Assembly (NCBI GenBank): GCA_002005505.1
Contig: MVGU01001049.1
Span: 25,001 to 42,500, forward strand
Length of the DNA: 17,500 bases
Source: Botryococcus braunii
Taxonomy: Eukaryota; Chlorophyta; Trebouxiophyceae
Direction: 5' to 3'
Shown here in pieces: positions 9,136 through 17,500 of the stretch (position 1 is the first letter of the stretch; each line of letters begins with the position of its first letter). The notes beneath the pieces are model-generated. The model had not been told where the DNA came from and did no database searches. It saw nothing but the letters and a program-made list of their open reading frames with translations. The position numbers and the translations under genes are program-made.

Positions 9136-9650
9136 TTTCAAAAAACGGGTCTGTGTAGCCAGGAAGAAATGCACTTACAAAATCAAAGTTTTATCAAGGC
9201 AAGACCTTTTGTTAAAACATCCACATAGCATATCCACACTGCAACGAGGAAAACAGCTTCAAGTTACTCAAAGGACTGGTTATACGTATGGAAGTACCTT
9301 GAATGTTGAAAAAAAAAGCGTCGGCCCGAGGTCGGATCAACGTTTCTGGAGAAAAGTCCATCGTTACCACGTGCTTCGGCTGCGTCCCGGGAATAAATGC
9401 GTTTAAACCAGCACATTTTTGTGGAGGCAAGACCTATGGTACCATTTGCTGAAACAATCACAGAGCACATCCACACCGCATCGAGGACGATAGCTTCAAA
9501 GGACTCAAAAGCTTTACTTAAGACTGCTTATACGTATGCAAGTACCTTAACTTTGAAATATAAGCGTAGGCCTATGAAATGTTAAGGACCTTTAAAGGTC
9601 CATCACTAACGCTGGTTTGGCTGCGTCCTGGGATCCCGTCAGTGAGTAGT
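9136..9650 (+). repeat. Two truncated copies of the repeat family
   Basis: At 9136-9400 the blocks TTTCAAAAAACGGGTCTGTGTAG, CACACTGCAACGAGGA, GGAAGTACCTTGAA and CGTGCTTCGGCTGCGTCCCGGG match the middle and tail of units A and C. At about 9425-9650 a second copy follows (CACAGAGCACATCCACACCG, GCAAGTACCTTAACTTTGAAATATAAGCG, GGCTGCGTCCTGGGATCCCGTCAG). The second copy contains a 16-bp palindrome, GGACCTTTAAAGGTCC, at 9586-9601. Neither copy has the head blocks. Confidence 0.72.
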
Positions 9651-10245
9651 TTCTTGGTATGACCACTAGAGCATTATACCCTAGGAAATGCTACAGTAGT
9701 AGTGCCTTGAGCCCTGACGTAAAGGTTTAAACCCTTAAGTCGAAATTTCCACGACAATTCCAGCTTTTCTAGCCTCTGTACTTTGAAATTTATTAATATA
9801 TTGTATACAAATTTTATGTACAGTAACTGCTCGATTTAACGCACAACAAGTGGTACCTGCGCGCACCTGTGGTCCTGGGCCTAGGCCTCTTAAATGTTAT
9901 GTTTATTTTCTTTGAACTATTATCAGTATGTTTCTAATATTGAAGCTATGAAAACAGGAGATTGAGATTAAAACCAGCAGTATGCCTCCTTGCCTGTGTT
10001 CCCGACGACGGCTACAATATATTTACGTACATTGTACAATACCGGGTATCCGCGGCCGCCCTGAAGCGCGAAGATTTGTTGCCACAGCAATCGAGATTTA
10101 GATCTCTACAGAGCCTGATTAGGCAGCGTATTTGCCTTATTAGGCACAGCAGATATTCGCATTCTTTCATTAAATCTCCTGCAGGCTCCGACTTGCGAGG
10201 GCGGCGTCATACATGATGCATTTATATAAACGCATTGTCAACCCG
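9651..10245. other. Intergenic DNA, nothing recognised
   Basis: This is mixed-composition sequence with no conserved protein, RNA or repeat-unit match that I can see. A short palindrome, GGCCTAGGCC, occurs at about 9879-9888. The text around 10110-10145 repeats GATTAGGCA/TATTAGGCA, which is too short to name. Confidence 0.4.
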
Positions 10246-11824
<1,579 letters not shown>

Positions 11825-12025
11825 ATGGCTGATATTGTAGGGAACTTGGTGGAAGTTCCCTACGTTCAAAGAAGGGAAACTTACAGGGAAATCACGATTG
11901 AATACCCTGATGGTGGTAATGGGCACCGAGCCTTGGAACTTAAGCTGGGACATCTGTCAAGATTCGTCAACATCGAACAGCAGGGCCGAACTACACACTC
12001 CATACTTTTCACAATTGATGCGCAG
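11825..12025 (+). CDS. NUP160: Nup160-like nucleoporin, exon 1 (start codon)
   Basis: This is the first exon of a Nup160/Nup120-type nucleoporin, a scaffold subunit of the nuclear pore Y-complex (Nup107-160 complex). The ATG at 11825 is the first in frame after a TGA at 11786-11788 and has G at +4. The peptide opens MADIVGNLVEVPYVQRR, then YREITIEYP, later HSILFTIDAQ. This fits the family's short N-terminal lead (FREFTV in the human protein, as recalled) before the first propeller blade. It ends on a complete CAG before GTGCGA (phase 0). On its own the exon is weak evidence. The call comes from seven exons that join in frame and follow the family order: about 67+68+89+107+59+72+119 residues, total about 581 to the window's last donor, continuing beyond. 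The exon is less GC-rich than the later ones. Confidence 0.65.
11837..11863 (+). promoter_or_regulatory. Perfect hairpin 12 bases after the A of the start codon
   Basis: GTAGGGAACTT (11837-11847) and its exact reverse complement AAGTTCCCTAC (11853-11863) flank a 5-base loop, GGTGG. It lies within codons 5-13 of the nucleoporin frame. A stem at this distance can in principle slow scanning ribosomes and favour the AUG; the regulatory role is inference. Confidence 0.5.
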
Positions 12026-12156
12026 GTGCGAAAATATCGGTTGGATTGCATTCTAAAGGAAATGAGGGTATTGTAAGGCACGGAGATTGGCACTGCCCCG
12101 CATCGTCCTGGATGTGCATCCTGCGACAATACTAAATTCGACAGTGTCAAATGCAG
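12026..12156 (+). other. Nucleoporin intron 1
   Basis: A 131-base intron with donor GTGCGA and acceptor AATGCAG. Both ends are phase 0. It has no microsatellite, unlike intron 2 and several later introns. Confidence 0.6.
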
Positions 12157-12360
12157 AGACCCACCAGCATTAGCGTCGTGGATATTCCCGTGAGCCCTGC
12201 TGATTTGAGGAGCAGCAACGTGTTGCTGACCTTCCCATGCGAGCTGCTGCCTATTCTTGCAGCTCAGACATTGGACGGCTGGGCAAACGGGATTCATATG
12301 GGAGGATGTCTCTATGCATGCACAGCAGACGGATGCCTGCACTGCATTGCAATACATCAG
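12157..12360 (+). CDS. NUP160: Nup160-like nucleoporin, exon 2
   Basis: After ATGCAG the frame reads RPTSISVVDIPVSPADLRSS, then NVLLTFPCELLPI, and later GGCLYACTADGCLHCIAIHQ. This follows the first propeller blades of Nup160 proteins, where a leucine-rich 'LELxE' strand is followed by an IRLxF strand and then a blade such as LYVLTxxGxxYLL (recalled from plant and human members). It spans residues 68-135 of the reconstruction. It ends on a complete CAG (12358-12360) before GTGCCC, phase 0, matching the next exon's phase. The start could move to another AG, but this acceptor keeps the frame from exon 1. Confidence 0.72.
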
Positions 12361-12526
12361 GTGCCCTCCATGCACACTTAAAGTCAATCCGCCTAATCTG
12401 CCCTCGAACCTCGGTGTGATCTTGCAGAATAACGTGTGTGGATGTGCATCTGAAGGTCGGCGCGTGAGGATGCGAGCACAAGCATTCAACCAAACATGCT
12501 CACAACCGTATCACACACGCATGACA

Positions 12527-12652
<126 letters not shown>

Positions 12653-12824
12653 GAGGCGTTGTCTGACTTGGTTTATGGATGCGGGGGGGGGGGGGCACAT
12701 TAGGGGGTCGTGATGCTGATAAAGCAATGCAAACATAGTTTATCTTAACTTCGGCCATAATATACGAGTATAGACTATTGTCTAGTTATGGTCTGGACAT
12801 TCTCTCCTTGTTCCCCCCCCTCTC

Positions 12825-12957
<133 letters not shown>

Positions 12958-13014
12958 CCTTGGTCACAAGTAAAACGTGGAGAGAGAGTGTGTGTGGGGA
13001 GGGCGGGGCTGCAG

Positions 13015-13280
13015 GCTCCAAGCAGCAGCTCGCAGGGGTTGCTGGACTCCATGTCAGCCTTCAACGTGTGCAGCATTTCTTTACTTCCCTGGCTGGAGTC
13101 TGCCGGAGAGCCCACAGCTATGGCTGCCCTCGGGGACCACCTGTACCTTGGGACCTCCCGAGGGATCATTCTGGCAGTTCCTACCGGGGTCTTTGAGGTA
13201 GGGGCCGGCGACGGGATTTTTGAACTCCGGCTGCCGTCCCGCCCCGGGGTGGGGGCTCTGCTCAGCCGCCTGGTCGCACG
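13015..13280 (+). CDS. NUP160: Nup160-like nucleoporin, exon 3
   Basis: The reading frame gives SMSAFNVCSISLLPWLESAG, then EPTAMAALGDHLYLGTSRG, then DGIFELRLPSRPGVGALLSR. Plant Nup160 at this point, as recalled, has an 'ITAVAAT...LVIGRNDGSV' blade followed by an 'ELRDDSGIGRLW' strand, so the order and spacing agree. The exon covers residues 136 to the first two bases of codon 224 and ends CACG before GTACGC. The 5' boundary is chosen at GCTGCAG (13011-13014) because it keeps phase 0 with exon 2; other in-frame AGs lie within about 30 bases. It forms part of the N-terminal seven-bladed propeller. Confidence 0.8.
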
Positions 13281-13685
13281 GTACGCTTCCGTACTACCAG
13301 TATAGGTGGGATGTACAGTAATGCACTTTCTGTGCTTGTTTGCGCAAGCTGCCTTGCTATGTGGTTGCCATTGTGGCCACACTAGAGTCCAAAATGCTGC
13401 CCCTAGCCCGTCACCCCCCACATTTGCCTTCTCACCGCTTCATCCATTCCCTCAACTCCCGTCCTACATGCCAAGCGAGGTCTCCTCCCATATCTTTGCC
13501 GTGTCCCGATCTCGACTGCACTCTCTGTACCGCTGTGCTTTCCAGCCTGGTCCTGCGGTATGCTCTTCGCACACATGAAGATGAAGGGTTGTACCGCACT
13601 GTTGCGGCTTTGTACTGCTCTGGTGGGTGGCATTTGATGTGGAGTAATATCCTGAGGACTTGAAAGGATGGCTTGGGTGGCACAG
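13281..13685 (+). other. Nucleoporin intron 3
   Basis: A 405-base intron with donor GTACGC and acceptor GGCACAG, and no microsatellite. Near 13549-13570 the sequence CTGGTCCTGCGGTATGCTCTTC resembles the true exon 3 donor region CTGGTCGCACGGTACGCTTC (13271-13290). This could be a decoy donor or a small duplication. Confidence 0.65.
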
Positions 13686-14007
13686 AACATCTGACCCGCC
13701 TGTTTTGGACGCGGCTGCGACCCTGGTGAAAAGCGGTACCACAGGGACCGTACCGCTGCTGGCATGTCTGTACGCTGATGAGACCCTGCAGCTGTGGGAC
13801 CTGCGGACGAGGAGAAGGGTTTCGGTACAAACCCTAGGGTCCCCAGGGGAGCCCAAGCCTCCCCTATCTATCGGGCTCGCTTCGCAAAGCTCCGGGGAGA
13901 CTCGCCTCTGTGTGCAGCTTGGCGGTACTGATGGTACTGATGGCCACCTCCTCGTGTACAGCGTGCATGCTCGCAAGTCAGAAGAGCAGACCTTCAGCCT
14001 TGTGCAG
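13686..14007 (+). CDS. NUP160: Nup160-like nucleoporin, exon 4
   Basis: One leading base completes the Arg codon left by exon 3 (CG+A). The frame then reads TSDPPVLDAAATLVKSG, then VPLLACLYADETLQLWDL at about residues 246-263, RTRRRVSVQTLG, and later GHLLVYSVHARKSEEQTFSL. The ADETLQLWDL block corresponds to the most recognisable Nup160 blade (SDGILRVWDL in plants, QDHKLRMWSY in human, as recalled). The second half matches the following 'xLxIYSL' strand. A nine-base unit, GGTACTGAT, is tandemly repeated at 13924-13941 and encodes a GTDGTDG loop. The exon ends on CAG (14005-14007) before GTGGGC, phase 0. The exact phase match at both ends is strong support. Confidence 0.87.
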
Positions 14008-14261
14008 GTGGGCTCTGCGTCTGTAATACATGAGTCATTGGGTGGACAAAGGAACGAACAAAAGAGAATGCTCGAAGAAATTCATGTATGAATGAAGGGA
14101 TGAATGATTGATTGAGTGAGCGAGTGAATTCATTTGTTTCTTAAGTAATTTCTTTTTTGCTTGGTTGGTTAACTACCGATTATTTCTTAAATATTATAAG
14201 AATGTGTTAATGGTATGCATTATTCACCATGTCAACTGGGCGTAAGGGCATTGTGCTCGTC

Positions 14262-14336
<75 letters not shown>

Positions 14337-14524
14337 TCTTTTTTTTGGGGGGGGGGCCTTCCGTTCTGTAGATATCAGGGGTTGCAAAAGGGAAATGCAG
14401 TGCAGAAGGATCTGGAGTTTGTGGTGATCTGTGTCTTAGGAAAAAGTGTGGACAACCCCGGCAGTGGCGGAATGCGGTTTATCTATGTCTGGCTGACAGG
14501 TGGGGAGACTTGGGGTGGGAGCAG
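14008..14524 (+). other. Nucleoporin intron 4 with (GT)n
   Basis: The donor is GTGGGC and the chosen acceptor GGAGCAG. Near the start is a tetranucleotide-like GAATGAAG/GATTGATTGAGTGAG tract (14086-14130). A pure (GT)n run lies at 14263-14335, followed by T and G runs. Confidence 0.65.
14263..14335. repeat. (GT)n microsatellite
   Basis: An uninterrupted GT run of about 36 units in nucleoporin intron 4, followed by CTCTTTTTTTT and a G-run to 14357. Confidence 0.95.
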
Positions 14525-14701
14525 GAAGCTGTGCAGAAGCTGCCGCAGGGCAAGGTACGCTTCTGCAGTGCAGCGCCCGACGCGGTCTGGGCCGTGATGA
14601 GCGACGGTACAGTTGTGAAGTACGGCAACGACGCCTCTTCACAAGTGGTGGAGACTCAAGAGAGGCAGCTGATCACTTTGTTCCCTCCCAGCCCTGCCCT
14701 G
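14525..14701 (+). CDS. NUP160: Nup160-like nucleoporin, exon 5
   Basis: The frame reads EAVQKLPQGKVRFCSAAPDA, then VWAVMSDGTVVKYGNDASS from about residue 352, then QVVETQERQLITLFPPSPAL. Human Nup160 has, as recalled, 'DIWALW...NQTVVKY' at this position, and plants have 'KIWILKEDGLV', which makes this one of the clearest matches. It is the last propeller blade before the helical region. The acceptor GAGCAG keeps phase 0 with exon 4; two further CAGs at 14534-14536 and 14546-14548 are also in-frame possible acceptors. The exon probably ends at CCCTG before GTGCGC (14702), phase 0. Beyond that the frame runs into the tetranucleotide tract. Confidence 0.8.
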
Positions 14702-15719
14702 GTGCGCTCCTTTCATCCAGCGCATGGATGGATGAATGAAAGCATCAGTGAAGGAATGAATGGATGATTGCATGAGTGAATTGATGCATGGGGGAATAAT
14801 TGAACACGCGGATGAATGGCGAACAAACGAATGAACGAACGAACACGCCAGCGAGCGAATGGATGGATGCGCATGAATGAACGAGATTACCAACGAAGGA
14901 ACGAATGAATGAGTGTTACACATCACCCATCATGACTAGATGGGCTCGTAGGCCAACTTGCTGATAAGATTCATCCACTCCTTACGGTCTCTACATAATC
15001 CCCACCACTTGAATAGACTTCCCTCGAGGGCCTTGCCCCTCTGATAGAGCCCTAAGGTCCTTACTTTTGGAGTAGCCCTTCCGTGTGTGTTATGATCCCT
15101 ACCTCTTTGACAGCGACTAATGATGTGTGCAACTGTTGCTGTAAGAGGAGAAGTCATACGATCCACATTTGCCAACCAGCGTAAACAATTCTATCTGGGT
15201 AAGAATGGTATTGAAGCTACACGACATTGCTCTCTGATCCTTATATGAGATTTTCGATGTGAAAGTGAGGATTCACATGTCCTGCTTAGGCGTAACATCT
15301 GTATGCTCTCATGCTCATGTATCTGCTCTTGTGGCACAGGCCAGGTCACTGCCCAGTAGAGCAAAACTTTAAACTTTTTCTTTAGTAAATCCTCTTCATG
15401 GTAGACCTGTCTACTGCTTTATCTTGCCACACTCCCCTCCTCTGGATGTCTTTCAAAGGCCAAAACCACCATATTATTTCTTTGTTGAGTCTGCAAGGCA
15501 ACGGGCCCATCATGGCTGAAGATCTGTCCAAGATGTTTGAAGGACTTAACCATTTCTATCCTCTATCCTGCTGCAGGTCGATCCTGTTGGGGCCAAGCCC
15601 TAACCCGGAGGAGGGGCAAGGGCGAGCGCCTTGAGGAAAAAAGAAAAATAAAAAAGAAGATTTATAATAGAAAAGAAGGAAAGCATTGTGAGTTTTGATG
15701 GGAGGGTCCGGGTGGGCAG
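14702..15719 (+). other. Nucleoporin intron 5
   Basis: This is about 1 kb with donor GTGCGC and proposed acceptor GGGCAG. It contains the GATG/GAAT/GAAC tract (14722-14916) and otherwise unremarkable sequence. A candidate small exon at about 15577-15687 (acceptor CCTGCTGCAG, strong donor GTGAGT at 15688) was considered, but its frames show no family similarity. Confidence 0.45.
14722..14916. repeat. Degenerate tetranucleotide tract (GAAT/GGAT/GAAC)n
   Basis: The four-base units GGAT, GAAT, GAAC, GAAG and GCGA alternate with few phase breaks over nearly 200 bases. It starts just after the proposed exon 5 donor. Shorter echoes occur at 14086-14130 and about 1192-1218. Confidence 0.85.
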
Positions 15720-15935
15720 GACTATTTGTGGGAGCGGTACAAAGCCGGTTGGGGAGCGGTGGGGGGAAGAAGCTGGGGCCGGGCTTCTTGGCCAGGCAGG
15801 TGGTCACATGGCTGGTGGCCCCAAACCCTAGACCGTCCCGCTCTGCTAGAGGCCCTGCAAGCTTTAGGGCTTGGGGACGTGTGCACTGAGGCGGCGCGCG
15901 CTGATCTGCCTGCCCTGCGGGATCTCCTTGTGCAG
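15720..15935 (+). CDS. NUP160: Nup160-like nucleoporin, exon 6 (5' part uncertain)
   Basis: The secure part is RPALLEALQALG (from about 15834), followed by LGDVCTEAARADLPALRDLL and VQ, ending on CAG (15933-15935) before GTGCTT, phase 0. It matches the Nup160 helix after 'LFxPGxF', where the human sequence, as recalled, has NEALCKALQIF. The proposed 5' boundary, GGGCAG then GACTATTTGTGGGAG at 15720, is the acceptor that keeps phase 0 with exon 5 and is open throughout. However, its first 35 residues (rich in Gly, Arg and Trp) do not look like the family. The neighbouring frame there reads PGFLARQ and WLVAPN, closer to the expected 'FLxxLLxPG'. A real exon boundary, a small extra exon or a one-base indel near 15825-15830 could explain this. 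Confidence 0.62.
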
Positions 15936-16250
15936 GTGCTTCCAGATGTGTTACACTTCCCTTTTCCTTTTGGCTCTTTCCCCTTAGATTGCTGCTCTTG
16001 CACCCCCCCCTCCCCGCCGTGTTCCCTGTAGATGTTAGTGACAATTCGGCGCAACATTGATTTCCGATATATGTGACAACTGGATTATATGTCAGTGAGG
16101 TTTTGTAGAACCATTTTCTTGGATTAGTAACAGTTGATTTAGATGTTACTGGCACTTGGATACAACATCATTTTGTTTTTGAACCCATTAACCCACCCCC
16201 TTCTTCTGGTTTCCCCTGCCAGGTAGGGCGTGCGCGCGCGCGCGCGCACG

Positions 16251-16325
<75 letters not shown>

Positions 16326-16328
16326 ACA

Positions 16329-16373
<45 letters not shown>

Positions 16374-16399
16374 ACACAGACACACACACTCACACACAT

Positions 16400-16454
<55 letters not shown>

Positions 16455-16534
16455 CGCACACACACACTTGCACGCACACACACCCACCCACCCACACCCA
16501 CACCCACACACGTACACACACACGCACTCTTTCA

Positions 16535-16590
<56 letters not shown>

Positions 16591-16639
16591 CACACACACA
16601 CGCACGCACACACGCACGCACGCACACACACACACACAT

Positions 16640-16676
<37 letters not shown>

Positions 16677-16700
16677 CCACCCACACACACACACACATAC

Positions 16701-16784
<84 letters not shown>

Positions 16785-17021
16785 GCGCTTCCATGCACAA
16801 ATAGTGTAGACCACTTCCTGGTAAAGGCGGCATCTGTTCCTCCTCATCCCCTTTAGAAAGAAGTGTAAAGTGTGCATGACCCGGCACAAGCGGAGTAAAG
16901 ATCCCTTGATGATAGAAATAGATCCTATTCTCATGGGGTAGCCCTGGGGTGCGGTTGCTGGCGTGGATGAGGCCGGCCGTCCTCACACGCGCCTGGTAAC
17001 GACCCTCTGGATGGCTCGCAG
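15936..17021 (+). other. Nucleoporin intron 6 with a large CA/CT tract
   Basis: The donor is GTGCTT and the acceptor GGCTCGCAG; both sides are phase 0. The central half is microsatellite. The sequence at 16800-17021 has no exon that preserves the frame. Confidence 0.65.
16228..16795. repeat. (CG)n-(CA)n-(CT)n-(CA)n compound microsatellite
   Basis: A short CG alternation (16229-16247) leads into (CA)n. A (CT)n block follows at 16331-16371, then (CA)n with frequent CGCA, CCCA and CGCACG interruptions, ending CGCGCG at 16782-16787. It lies wholly within nucleoporin intron 6. Frames through it are Thr-His or Cys-Val artefacts. Confidence 0.95.
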
Positions 17022-17378
17022 GCACTGACAGCTGGAGAGGATGCAGCCCGCAGAGAGGCGAAGTCTGCAGCAGGCCTCGTAGCCGAGTATGCTCGGAGTT
17101 TCGCAAAGAGAAACCCCGTTCGGTGCATCCTGCCCTCCCGCGATGGGGCGTCTGCGGACCTGCTGGGTCGGGCAGACGGCTCCGTGAGCGTTGTACGGGA
17201 CATGGTACCGCTTGAGAAGCTCCTCTGCACTGCGGATGCCTGGGCGGAGGAGGCTGGTAGAATTGGTTTGGCGGGCCGGGTGCTGGGGGACCTTGCGCCG
17301 GGGATTTATTCTGTCCTGCCCGGACTGTTGCTGGAGGGCTTTGATCTTGTGGGCACTGTTGTGCCGGCACTGCTCGGG
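17022..17378 (+). CDS. NUP160: Nup160-like nucleoporin, exon 7 (gene continues)
   Basis: The exon opens ALTAGEDAARREAKSAAGLV, then AEYARSFAKRNPVRCI, then ADLLGRADGSVSVVRDMVPL and EKLL, and ends in a hydrophobic LPGLLLEGFDLVGTVVPALL with Gly before a consensus GTGAGT donor at 17379. In plant Nup160 the equivalent stretch, as recalled, contains 'AVSLLRKNSVSLFRGLEDIELL', an extra beta-hairpin inserted in the helical domain. The GSVSVVRDMVPLEKLL pattern fits well. It covers residues about 463-581 and starts in phase 0 after TCGCAG. The remaining helical C-terminal half of the protein, which binds the Y-complex hub, must lie downstream of this window. Confidence 0.85.
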
Positions 17379-17500
17379 GTGAGTGCCACGCTGCCTGGTT
17401 CGATTCCCTTCTGTGTAGTTGGTCACAATTGCTTTTGGGTGCACCTGTTCCAAGTCCGTGCCTTGCTGCCTGGATACTGCCCTTGGAGAGAGGGAGGGGA
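17379..17500 (+). other. Start of nucleoporin intron 7, cut by the window edge
   Basis: The donor is a consensus GTGAGT. No acceptor with a continuing frame can be assigned before the window ends. GGTTCGATTCCC at about 17397-17408 resembles a tRNA T-loop but lacks a tRNA context. Confidence 0.6.

Noticed and set aside
13471..13557. Possible extra nucleoporin exon reading VSSHIFAVSRSRLHSLYR
   Set aside because: The direct join 13280 to 13686 preserves phase and matches the family spacing, whereas this segment does not fit either.
15577..15687. Candidate exon with a good acceptor and GTGAGT donor in intron 5
   Set aside because: Two frames stop soon and the open one (Lys/Arg-rich) shows no family similarity, so the splice signals alone do not support it.
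16857..16937. Possible small exon reading KKCKVCMTRHKRSK after CTTTAG
   Set aside because: Its open frame has the wrong phase for the flanking phase-0 exons; in phase 0 it reaches TAA at the fourth codon.
16188..17370. Reverse-strand frames over the CA tract and nucleoporin exon 7
   Set aside because: The repeat part is Cys-Val low complexity, and the rest is antisense to an exon with recognisable family pattern on the + strand.
17397..17408. tRNA T-loop-like GGTTCGATTCCC
   Set aside because: The flanking bases do not form a T-stem, and the expected upstream tRNA body would overlap a conserved protein exon.

Overview
The window looks like nuclear DNA of a photosynthetic eukaryote, most likely a green alga or other member of the green lineage. 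It holds two multi-exon protein genes, both on the + strand and both cut by the window edges. Between and inside them is a large amount of simple-sequence DNA: long (CT)n, (GT)n, (CA)n and (AT)n runs and C, G or T homopolymers. There are no bacterial-style operons, and I found no RNA gene, CRISPR array or complete transposon. The green-lineage call rests on recalled similarity of the first gene to plant homologues and on the intron-rich layout. The species is not determined.

Region 1 (1-1755) is the 3' end of a gene for an RlmI-like SAM-dependent rRNA (cytosine-C5) methyltransferase. Three phase-compatible exons (266-482, 942-1047, 1627-1755) carry the DPPK, TCSCSG and DHPxDPxYPEGAYL blocks and end in TAA. 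Just upstream, a decayed duplicate of the exon's 5' edge lies at 44-96.

Region 2 (1756-11824) is about 10 kb of non-coding DNA. It holds weak local repeats (2200-3150), a (GT)n tract, an (AT)n-(CT)n tract, and a diverged head-to-tail array of roughly 1.6-kb repeat units (4841-9650). The array is interrupted by a TCCCAAA-rich insert, hairpin insertions present in only some units, and a near-perfect 134-bp direct duplication. A 760-bp (CT)n/(GT)n compound tract follows at 10246-11006.

Region 3 (11825-17500) is the 5' part of a gene that I reconstruct as the Nup160/Nup120-type scaffold nucleoporin of the Y-complex. Seven exons join in frame from an ATG at 11825 (first ATG after an in-frame stop) to 17378, giving about 581 residues, and the gene continues past the window. 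The exon order follows the N-terminal beta-propeller and the start of the helical region of the family. Several of its introns contain long microsatellites. One intron has (CA)n and (GT)n in opposite orientation, which could pair in the pre-mRNA.

The two genes have unrelated housekeeping roles (organellar or ribosomal RNA methylation, and nuclear pore scaffold) and nothing indicates that they act together. I do not see a convincing new biological system. The most interesting items are the repeat array with its variable hairpin inserts, the 134-bp duplication, the start-proximal hairpin in the nucleoporin gene, and the ambiguous reading frame in its sixth exon.
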